Position numbers and translations under genes: made by a program
NCBI GenBank assembly: GCA_009920225.1
Contig: RGAJ01000145.1
Coordinates: 1-5,482, forward strand
Reading direction: 5' to 3'
Length of the DNA stretch: 5,482 bases
DNA from: Paracoccaceae bacterium
GTDB taxonomy: Bacteria; Pseudomonadota; Alphaproteobacteria; Rhodobacterales; Rhodobacteraceae
Notes under the pieces: generated by a model
The model's input: only the letters and a program-made list of their open reading frames with translations
What the model was told of the DNA's origin: nothing
Databases searched by the model: none
In this document: positions 1-5,482 of the stretch, one piece after another
Layout of the letters: each line of letters starts with the position of its first letter
Position numbering within the stretch: position 1 is the first letter of the stretch

Positions 1-1379
1 GCTTTGGCCAATGCGTTCACAGGGCCGCGATCGCCGCCTGTTTCATCCATGCTTTCGCTGACGGATAGCTTTTTCTCGCCGTTGATTTTTACGACGACCA
101 CGGCCTCAGAGAGGCTGACCATTTTATTATATTTGTTTTTGCGCCGTTCGACCGTGACGCGGTACCGCTTTACTTCAAAGAAATTGGGCAAAATCCCAAG
201 TTCGCGCCGCGCGAGCAGTTCAAAACTGGCTTGCGCCGTGTCATAGGAATATCCTTCGGCTTCGCGGGCTTTGATCACATCAAGGATGCGACCCAAGGCT
301 GGATCGCCCTTCTCAACAGTGATCCCTGCATCTGCCAAACGGCGGATCAGGTTGGATTGACCTGCTTGGTTCGACATCGGGATGATGCGCGCGTTCCCGA
401 CAGTTTTGGGATCAATATGTTCATATGTGCTTGGGTCTTTTAGGATCGCCGAGGCATGAAGCCCTGCTTTATGTGCAAAAGCCGAGCTGCCGACATAGGG
501 CGCTTGGCGTGCGGGGACGCGGTTTAGGATGTCATCGAGCAAACGAGAGGTTCGTGTCAGATTGAGCAATCCGTCCTGTGATACGCCAATGTCTAATGTG
601 CTGGCATACGGTTCCTTGAGCATCAAGGTCGGGATCAAGGACGTCAGGTTTGCGTTGCCACAGCGTTCGCCCAATCCGTTCAGGGTGCCTTGGATTTGGC
701 GCGCACCTGCGTCAACGGCGGCAAGCGAATTGGCAACGGCGTTTTCGGTGTCATTGTGGCAATGAATGCCCAGATGATCGCCCGGAATGCCCGCGGCAAT
801 CACATCTGCCACGATTTTTCCGACCTCGGCGGGCAATACGCCGCCGTTGGTGTCACACAAAACGATCCAGCGCGCCCCCGCGTCATATGCGGCGCGAAGA
901 CAGCGCAACGCATATTCAGGATTGGCCTTGTATCCATCAAAGAAATGTTCAGCATCAAACAATGCCTCGCGCCCCTTGGCGTGGATATGGGCGATGGAAC
1001 CGCTGATCGCTTCTATGTTTTCGTCCAACGTGATGCCAAGTGCGGTCGTCACATGGAAATCGTGTGATTTTCCGACGATGCAAACCGCAGGGGTGCCCGC
1101 GTTCATCACCGCTGCCAAAACGTCGTCATTCTCGGCCGAGCGACCCGCGCGTTTGGTCATGCCAAACGCGGTAAACGTCGCGTTGGTTTCTGGGCGGCTG
1201 TCAAAAAACGCGCTGTCGGTTGGGTTTGCACCGGGCCAACCGCCTTCGATATAATCGACACCCAGATCATCGAGTGCTGTTGCAATCGCTTGTTTTTCTT
1301 CGATCGAAAACTGAACGCCTTGGGTTTGCTGCCCATCGCGCAATGTGGTGTCATACAGGTACAAGCGATCTTTGGTCAC
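1..1379 (-). CDS. cimA: Citramalate synthase (3' end cut by window edge)
   Basis: Cytoplasmic acyltransferase condensing pyruvate and acetyl-CoA to (R)-citramalate, the first step of the threonine-independent route to isoleucine. I translated the minus strand by hand from a GTG at 1379; the frame stays open for 459 codons to the edge. The N-terminal TIM barrel has DTTLRDGQQ (residues 10-18; R14 and D15 catalytic and metal-site positions), the EGGWPGANP signature (45-53) typical of this CimA branch rather than LeuA, the metal-binding HCHND (206-210) and GLGERCGN (235-242). HKAGLHASAI (303-312) belongs to the linker region, and from about 395 the LeuA-type dimerisation/regulatory domain begins. 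From memory the family runs to roughly 530-540 residues, so about 70-80 are missing off the edge. The GTG is the only usable start after the cysS stop; no ATG, GTG or TTG lies in frame between them. The ribosome site is weak (a GAAAG 9 nt upstream), so coupling to cysS is plausible. A homocitrate or isopropylmalate synthase is less likely given the EGGWPG signature. Confidence 0.93.
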   Translation of the reverse strand, partial: MTKDRLYLYDTTLRDGQQTQGVQFSIEEKQAIATALDDLGVDYIEGGWPGANPTDSAFFDSRPETNATFTAFGMTKRAGRSAENDDVLAAVMNAGTPAVCIVGKSHDFHVTTALGITLDENIEAISGSIAHIHAKGREALFDAEHFFDGYKANPEYALRCLRAAYDAGARWIVLCDTNGGVLPAEVGKIVADVIAAGIPGDHLGIHCHNDTENAVANSLAAVDAGARQIQGTLNGLGERCGNANLTSLIPTLMLKEPYASTLDIGVSQDGLLNLTRTSRLLDDILNRVPARQAPYVGSSAFAHKAGLHASAILKDPSTYEHIDPKTVGNARIIPMSNQAGQSNLIRRLADAGITVEKGDPALGRILDVIKAREAEGYSYDTAQASFELLARRELGILPNFFEVKRYRVTVERRKNKYNKMVSLSEAVVVVKINGEKKLSVSESMDETGGDRGPVNALAK

Positions 1380-1409
1380 GTGGATATGCTTTCGTGTTGC
1401 GGGCGTGGA

Positions 1410-2771
1410 TTACAGCAGGCCGTCCAGTTTCGCCATATCAAAGCCTGTGGATGGGATCAACTCAACCCCTGTTTTCGACATGCGCACTTCGAGCCCTGCG
1501 TCCTGAAACCTTGATTTCAGGTGATCGACTTGGGAAAAGTCTTTGGTGTCCATCGCGGTTTGGCGCGCGTGTGATAACATTGCCTCATAGGCGGACAGAT
1601 CGCCTGCGACTGCCCATGCGCCCATGTCGTCCTGCAACAGCCCCAAAAGTCCTGCCGCCGCCTTGAGGGTCGCGGCATCGCCTGCATTGGCCAAACGGTG
1701 CAAGATGGTGATCACACCAGCGGTATTCAGATCCTCAGCCACGGTATCGATCACCTCGGTTGGTATATCACCCGCTGCGACGCCATCGGTCAGAGCGTGC
1801 CATTTGCGCAGGGTTTTTTCGGCCTCTTTTGCCTTGGCATCGGTCCAGTCCATGGGTTTGCCGTAATGGGTCGACAAGAACACAAAGCGAATGACTTCGC
1901 CCGCATACCCCTGATCCAACAGATCCCGCACGGTAAAGAAATTGCCCAAGGATTTGGACATTTTCTTGCCCTCAACTTGCAACATTTCATTGTGCAGCCA
2001 GACATTTGCAAAGCCACCCTCGGGATTGGCACAGCAGCTTTGTGCAATTTCGTTTTCATGATGCGGGAACATCAAATCATTGCCACCGCCGTGAATATCA
2101 AAAGTTGCGCCTAGCAATTCATAAGACATCGCCGAACATTCAATATGCCAACCGGGGCGACCGCGGCCCCAAGGGCTGTCCCATCCGGGAAGGGTGGCAT
2201 CAGACGGTTTCCAAAGCACAAAATCCATCGGGTCGCGCTTGTAAGGGGCCACATCGACCCGCGCACCCGCGATCATGTCGTCGACGGATCGACCAGACAG
2301 ACGCCCATAATCAGCATAGCTTGATACCGAAAACAGCACATGGCCTTCGGCGGCGTAGGCGTGGCCTTTTGCAATCAGGTTTTCGATCATCTCGATCATA
2401 TGAGCGATGTAGTCGGTCGCGCGGGGCATGTGGTTTGGATCCAAATTCCCCAAGGCGCCCATATCGTCCAGATACCACTGCGTTGTTTCGGCGGTGATTT
2501 CTGCGATGGTGCGTCCGCTTTCGGCCGCGCGCGCGTTGATTTTGTCATCAACATCGGTGAAATTCCGAACATATGTCACGTGTTCGGCGCCATAAACCTG
2601 ACGCAACAAACGATAGAGAACATCGAACATGATCACGTTGCGCGCATTGCCGATATGTGCGCGATCATAGACCGTAGGCCCACACAAATACATGCGCACG
2701 TTTTGCGGGTCGATGGGTGTGAACACCTCACCCCGACGTGTCATGGAGTTATGAAGCTTGATCTGTGTCAT
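1410..2771 (-). CDS. cysS: Cysteinyl-tRNA synthetase
   Basis: Class I aminoacyl-tRNA synthetase that charges tRNA-Cys with cysteine, using ATP, in the cytoplasm; 453 residues against about 461 in E. coli. The Rossmann catalytic domain shows [10 protein letters not shown] (27-36), the HIGH-type HIGN (39-42), FTDVDDKI (71-78) and KMSKS (270-274). The zinc site is complete: C30, C212 in HIECSAM, H237 and E241 in [21 protein letters not shown] (225-240) is the family hallmark. A helical DALR-like anticodon region follows (about 320-425). The ATG at 2771 is chosen because an AAAGGAAGA ribosome site lies just upstream and the protein then begins MTQIKLHNS, the usual family start. An in-frame ATG at 2825 would add 18 residues with no family support. 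The tail after residue 425 reads [15 protein letters not shown], without the DxxxGTxW-like end of many bacterial CysRS. First gene of a likely two-gene unit with cimA. Confidence 0.97.
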   Translation of the reverse strand: MTQIKLHNSMTRRGEVFTPIDPQNVRMYLCGPTVYDRAHIGNARNVIMFDVLYRLLRQVYGAEHVTYVRNFTDVDDKINARAAESGRTIAEITAETTQWYLDDMGALGNLDPNHMPRATDYIAHMIEMIENLIAKGHAYAAEGHVLFSVSSYADYGRLSGRSVDDMIAGARVDVAPYKRDPMDFVLWKPSDATLPGWDSPWGRGRPGWHIECSAMSYELLGATFDIHGGGNDLMFPHHENEIAQSCCANPEGGFANVWLHNEMLQVEGKKMSKSLGNFFTVRDLLDQGYAGEVIRFVFLSTHYGKPMDWTDAKAKEAEKTLRKWHALTDGVAAGDIPTEVIDTVAEDLNTAGVITILHRLANAGDAATLKAAAGLLGLLQDDMGAWAVAGDLSAYEAMLSHARQTAMDTKDFSQVDHLKSRFQDAGLEVRMSKTGVELIPSTGFDMAKLDGLL

Positions 2772-2777
2772 CAGGGG

Positions 2778-2786
2778 TCTTCCTTT
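2778..2786 (-). promoter_or_regulatory. Ribosome binding site of cysS
   Basis: On the minus strand AAAGGAAGA precedes the ATG at 2771, with AGGA ending 9 nt before it. This decides the cysS start against the upstream in-frame ATG at 2825, which would make this site part of the coding region. Confidence 0.75.
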
Positions 2787-2811
2787 GTCGTCATGTGTTG
2801 TTGGGCTTAGC

Positions 2812-2844
2812 AATATAAAACGCAAAAGGAAATGCTGAATTCAA
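2812..2844 (-). promoter_or_regulatory. Candidate sigma-70-type promoter for cysS-cimA
   Basis: On the minus strand TTGAAT (2844-2839, 4 of 6 to the -35 consensus) is followed after 18 nt by TTTTAT (2820-2815, 4 of 6 to the -10). An overlapping TATATT (2817-2812, 5 of 6) is a better -10 but would sit 21 nt from that -35. Either choice puts a transcript start about 35-40 nt before the cysS ATG. These are matches by eye to a degenerate consensus in an AT-richer stretch, so the position is tentative. Confidence 0.35.
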
Positions 2845-2885
2845 GCCACATTGCACAAAACCAATCTCGCAGCGGGCCAATCGAT

Positions 2886-2913
2886 TTGTTGGGTGAAACA
2901 TGGTCTTTACATT
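2886..2913 (+). promoter_or_regulatory. Weak candidate promoter for the aminotransferase gene
   Basis: TTGTTG (2886-2891) and TACATT (2908-2913) are 16 nt apart and match the -35 and -10 consensus at 3 and 4 of 6 positions. A transcript starting near 2920 would exclude the ATG at 2900 and agree with translation from the GTG at 2954. The matches are weak. The rest of the 2772-2953 spacer shows no clear operator, riboswitch or hairpin to me. Confidence 0.22.
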
Positions 2914-2940
2914 TTGCAAGCGATCAGGTCACTTAGTCAA

Positions 2941-2946
2941 AAAGGA
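2941..2946 (+). promoter_or_regulatory. Ribosome binding site deciding the GTG start of the aminotransferase
   Basis: AAAGGA, inside a longer A-rich run, ends 7 nt before the GTG at 2954, which is ideal spacing. The alternative ATG at 2900 has only a poor GGTGAAAC in front of it, so this site favours GTG initiation. Confidence 0.75.
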
Positions 2947-2953
2947 TGCAAAC

Positions 2954-4129
2954 GTGACGCCGTCAAAACGAATTTCCGCAATCACTGGCCAAGGATCTGA
3001 TGGGTGGGAAGTGTTTTACCGATCCCGCGCCATGATCGCGAAAGGGATTGATGTTGTTGAGCTGACAATCGGGGAACATGACATTCGCACGGATCCACAG
3101 ATCCTTGATGCCATGCATGCGGCGGCACTGGCGGGTGCGACGGGATATTCGTTGGTTCGCGGTCATCCAAAATTGCGTGAAACCATTGCGGCACGGATAC
3201 AATCGCAGTCAGGCGTGGCAACCGGGCCGGAACATGTGTTGATCACACCAGGGGGGCAGGCGGCGTTGTTCGCCGCGCATATGGCAGCCTGTGATCCCGA
3301 GGATATCGCGGTCCATATTGATCCCTATTATGCGACATACCCCACAACGATACGCGCAGCTGGGGCGCATCCCTTTGCCATCCAAACCCAAGCACAAAAC
3401 GAATTTTGCCCCACCTATAATGACCTGAACCAAGCACCACAGGGTGCGCGGTCCTTGTTGGTGAATTCCCCAAATAATCCAACGGGCACCGTCTATGGAC
3501 CCGACACGATCGATGATATTTGTCGATTTGTGACTGACCGTGACATGTGGCTGATTTCAGACGAGGTTTATGACACACAGGTCTGGCAGGGGTCGCATAT
3601 CACCCCGCGAAATTCCCCACACATGGCCGAACGCACGATGGTTGTGGGCAGCCTGTCAAAAAGCCATGCCATGACCGGCAGCCGGTTGGGGTGGGTTGTT
3701 GCCCCCGTCGATGTCATCGAAAAAATCAACGATTTGGTCACAACAACCACCTTTGGCGTCGCTGAATTTATTCAGCTCGCGGGTTTGTTCGCGCTTGGCC
3801 TTGGACCAGAATTCGAAAATCAGATCGCCGCACCGTTTCGGCGGCGTCGCGAAATTGCGTTGAAAATTTTGCAAGATTTTCCTGATATCACCACCGTACC
3901 GCCAAGTGGGGCGATGTATTTGATGGTGGATCTGCGCAAGACGGGCTTAAGCGGGGAAGCGTTCGCCAATCGCCTGTTGGAGGACCATCACATCGCGGTC
4001 ATGCCCGGCGAAAGCTTTGGTCGCGCGGCGGCAGGTCATATACGTGTTGCCCTTACCATCGATGACGCGCGATTTGCCGAAGCGTTTCGCACCTTGTGCG
4101 CCTATGCCCAAGGGATCGTCGATGGCTGA
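2954..4129 (+). CDS. PLP-dependent class I/II aminotransferase, AruH-like
   Basis: Cytoplasmic fold-type I transaminase moving an amino group between an amino acid and a 2-oxoacid through pyridoxal phosphate; 391 residues from the GTG start. Visible motifs are the cofactor-site PGGQAA (99-104), the NSPNNPTG loop (171-178, N175), SDEVY (202-206, D203 contacting the pyridine nitrogen), SLSKSHAMTGSRLGW (233-247) with Schiff-base lysine K236 and phosphate-binding R244, and the carboxylate-binding arginine R364 in HIRVAL. From memory, the segments around SKSHAMTG, the VDLRKTGLSGEAFANRLL stretch and GESFGRAAAGHIR resemble Pseudomonas arginine:pyruvate transaminase AruH, which is about the same length and begins at the equivalent point. 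That supports the GTG over an ATG at 2900, which would add 18 residues. The true substrate may differ: no other arginine-catabolism gene is in the window, and aspartate/aromatic-type activity remains possible. Its last 8 nt overlap the TfoX-like gene. Confidence 0.92.
   Translation: MTPSKRISAITGQGSDGWEVFYRSRAMIAKGIDVVELTIGEHDIRTDPQILDAMHAAALAGATGYSLVRGHPKLRETIAARIQSQSGVATGPEHVLITPGGQAALFAAHMAACDPEDIAVHIDPYYATYPTTIRAAGAHPFAIQTQAQNEFCPTYNDLNQAPQGARSLLVNSPNNPTGTVYGPDTIDDICRFVTDRDMWLISDEVYDTQVWQGSHITPRNSPHMAERTMVVGSLSKSHAMTGSRLGWVVAPVDVIEKINDLVTTTTFGVAEFIQLAGLFALGLGPEFENQIAAPFRRRREIALKILQDFPDITTVPPSGAMYLMVDLRKTGLSGEAFANRLLEDHHIAVMPGESFGRAAAGHIRVALTIDDARFAEAFRTLCAYAQGIVDG
4111..4115 (+). promoter_or_regulatory. 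Ribosome binding site of the TfoX-domain gene, inside the preceding gene
   Basis: AGGGA ends 6 nt before the ATG at 4122, within the last codons of the aminotransferase gene. It supports the short start and translational coupling through the 8-nt overlap. Confidence 0.65.
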
Positions 4130-4454
4130 TCCCATTTCATCGATCCGCAACCTTGGCCCCGCCGTCGAAGCGGCATTTGCCAAGGTCGGGATCACCACAG
4201 CGCAAGAAATTCGCGATATGGGGGCAGACGAAGCGTATCGCAGATTGATTGCAGGTGGCAAAACGCGGCCACATTTCATCGGCTATTATTGCATGGTAAT
4301 GGGTCTTCAAGGGCGGCCATGGAACGATTGCCAAGGACAAGAGAAAATTGACCTTCGCAAGCGTTTTGATGCGATCAAGGCAAGTGTCACACCTGCCTCA
4401 ATCGATAGCGAACTTGAACGCATCTTGGATCGTATTGGGGTGTGCGCAAAATAG
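4122..4454 (+). CDS. TfoX/Sxy C-terminal-domain protein, stand-alone
   Basis: A 110-residue protein that appears to consist almost wholly of the C-terminal TfoX/Sxy domain. It opens with IRNLGPAVEAAFAKVGI (8-24), continues through TAQEIRDMGADEAYRRL (26-42) and reaches GLQGRPWNDC (61-70), all in the order expected for TfoX_C: a helix-hairpin-helix-like start, an alanine-rich helix and the PWND turn. A charged helix follows (about 75-105). Sxy/TfoX proteins switch on competence genes with CRP in gammaproteobacteria, but the N-terminal domain is absent here and many stand-alone alphaproteobacterial copies have no proven role, so a competence function is not claimed. The ATG at 4122 is preferred over in-frame ATGs further upstream because it has a ribosome site and gives the domain its natural start. 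It overlaps the aminotransferase by 8 nt and ends 3 nt from the convergent transporter gene. Confidence 0.85.
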   Translation: MADPISSIRNLGPAVEAAFAKVGITTAQEIRDMGADEAYRRLIAGGKTRPHFIGYYCMVMGLQGRPWNDCQGQEKIDLRKRFDAIKASVTPASIDSELERILDRIGVCAK

Positions 4455-4457
4455 CGA

Positions 4458-5482
4458 TTAGCGCGCCACGCCCTCGCGCGATTTAAATGCCAGCCAAATC
4501 AAGGCCCCGCCCCCCAAGACCAAGAATGGGATCATGGCAAGGTTCGCGGCTGTCCACCCTTGGATCGGCGATCCGCCCGAACAATTCATCAATCCGCCCG
4601 ATGACAGCGACGCAAATGTCACGCCACCGAAAACGATCAAGTCGTTCATGCCCTGCACGACACCTTTTTCCGATGGATCATGTGCGCTTGCCAACATTGA
4701 TGTCGCACCAATAAAGCCAAAGTTCCAACCAATCCCCAACAAGATGAGCGCGATATAGAAGTTCTCAAGCGCAACGCCTTGCAAGGCGACAACACCCGCG
4801 CCTGCCAAAATGACAAGCCCTGCCGCGACGATATTTTTCACACCAAATCGTGCAATCAAATGGCCGGTAAAGAAGGATGGAATATACATCGCCAAGACAT
4901 GCGCAGAAACAATATCCGCGGCGTTGTTCTTTTCAAAACCACATCCCACAACCGCCAAGGGTGTGGATGTCATCACAAGGTTCATCAATGCATAAGACAC
5001 CATGCCACAAATCACCGCGACCGCAATCGCGGGGGTCTTCAAAATCTCCCAACGGCTGCGGTGTGCCTGTGTTCCGGCCGCCCGTGGGGTAGGGGTTGGA
5101 ATGTTGATCATAAAGAACAAAAGCGAGCCAATGACATTGATCGCAATCACCGCCAAATACGTGCCCATAAATGGCACAAACATTGATTCTGCGGTCACTT
5201 TCACCAATTGCGGCCCAATGATCGCCGAGGCCAAGCCTCCCGCCATCACATATGAAATCGCCTTTGGTCTGAATTCATCGGATGCAGTATCAGCAGCCGC
5301 AAACCGAAAGAACCCTTGGGCCGACATATAAACACCCGTCAACAGCGACCCCAATAAAAACAGTGCAAAGGAATGTTGATACAGTCCGATGGCCCCAATC
5401 GTCCCGCCAAGCGCACCACCTGCCGCGCCAATAAAGAAACCGGCTCTGCGTCCGTATTTCTGCATGATCATCGACATGGGCG
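4458..5482 (-). CDS. Major facilitator superfamily transporter (5' end cut by window edge)
   Basis: Inner-membrane secondary transporter of the major facilitator superfamily. The frame is open to the right edge; the codon before the in-frame ATG at 5477 is a proline, so that ATG is an internal methionine. About 340 residues are visible with roughly ten hydrophobic helices. Numbered from that methionine they lie near 12-32, 35-58, 72-93, 102-124, 148-172, 188-208, 214-234, 238-260, 274-296 and 308-331. The visible part starts at KYGRR, which matches the end of MFS motif A between helices 2 and 3, so helices 1-2 (about 60-70 residues) lie outside. GGLASAIIGPQ (80-90) in helix 5 resembles the antiporter motif C. 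IGWNFGFIGATSMLA (249-263) and VVQGMNDL (273-280) mark a subgroup commonly annotated only as MFS transporter. A long charged loop (125-147) separates the two halves. The substrate cannot be named, and no neighbour points to one. Confidence 0.9.
   Translation of the reverse strand, partial: PMSMIMQKYGRRAGFFIGAAGGALGGTIGAIGLYQHSFALFLLGSLLTGVYMSAQGFFRFAAADTASDEFRPKAISYVMAGGLASAIIGPQLVKVTAESMFVPFMGTYLAVIAINVIGSLLFFMINIPTPTPRAAGTQAHRSRWEILKTPAIAVAVICGMVSYALMNLVMTSTPLAVVGCGFEKNNAADIVSAHVLAMYIPSFFTGHLIARFGVKNIVAAGLVILAGAGVVALQGVALENFYIALILLGIGWNFGFIGATSMLASAHDPSEKGVVQGMNDLIVFGGVTFASLSSGGLMNCSGGSPIQGWTAANLAMIPFLVLGGGALIWLAFKSREGVAR

Noticed and set aside
787..1254. 155-codon plus-strand open frame antisense to cimA
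   Set aside because: It lies fully inside the well-supported cimA gene and has no recognisable motif or ribosome site, so it is a shadow frame.
1157..1354. 65-codon minus-strand open frame overlapping the start of cimA
   Set aside because: It is in another frame of the same strand as cimA, over the DTTLRDGQQ and EGGWPG motifs. It is a frame shadow, not evidence of a frameshift.
2383..2399. Tandem CGATCAT-like direct repeat
   Set aside because: It encodes the repeated IEMIE residues of a CysS helix and has only two copies.
2340..2810. 156-codon plus-strand open frame antisense to cysS
   Set aside because: The opposite strand encodes a complete, motif-rich CysS. The open frame follows from codon bias, and its protein resembles nothing I recognise.
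2772..2825. Upstream ATG adding 18 residues to CysS
   Set aside because: The extension has no family counterpart and would place the good ribosome site inside the coding region.
2836..2843. TGAATTCA palindrome in the divergent spacer as an operator
   Set aside because: An 8-bp palindrome is expected about twenty times by chance in a window this size, and the symmetry does not extend outward.
2900..2953. Upstream ATG adding 18 residues to the aminotransferase
   Set aside because: It has a poor ribosome site, while the GTG at 2954 has AAAGGA at 7 nt and gives the family's usual N-terminus and length.
4461..4479. GCGCG / CGCGC inverted repeat just past the convergent stops, as a terminator
   Set aside because: The stem is only 5 bp with a 9-nt loop, lies in transporter coding sequence, and is not followed by a proper T-tract on either strand.

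Overview
The window looks like a piece of alphaproteobacterial chromosome, most likely from the Rhodobacterales (Roseobacter type). This rests on the overall character of the CimA and CysS proteins, the GC-leaning third codon positions, the moderately high GC and the tight gene packing. The genus cannot be fixed from this sequence. I see no insertion sequence, prophage gene, CRISPR array, rRNA or tRNA.

Layout from left to right. Positions 1-2771 hold two co-directional minus-strand genes: cysS (cysteinyl-tRNA synthetase) and, 30 nt downstream of it, a citramalate synthase (cimA). The 3' end of cimA is cut off by the left edge. A 182-nt divergent spacer (2772-2953) carries the likely start signals for both directions. 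On the plus strand follow a class I/II PLP-dependent aminotransferase resembling arginine:pyruvate transaminase AruH (2954-4129) and a small TfoX C-terminal-domain protein (4122-4454). These two overlap by 8 nt and are probably translationally coupled. On the minus strand, meeting them tail to tail with a 3-nt gap, is a major facilitator superfamily transporter (4458 to the right edge) that lacks its first two membrane helices because the window ends.

How the genes relate. CysS is core translation. CimA makes (R)-citramalate from pyruvate and acetyl-CoA and so offers a threonine-independent entry to isoleucine. The aminotransferase is likely an amino-acid:2-oxoacid transaminase; its true substrate is not readable here. 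Nothing in the sequence ties the TfoX-domain protein or the transporter to a specific pathway. The window is largely ordinary housekeeping and metabolic sequence, and I do not see a convincing undescribed system. The points most worth a second look are the coupling of the aminotransferase with the TfoX_C protein, the AruH-like assignment, and the unusual C-terminal tail of CysS.
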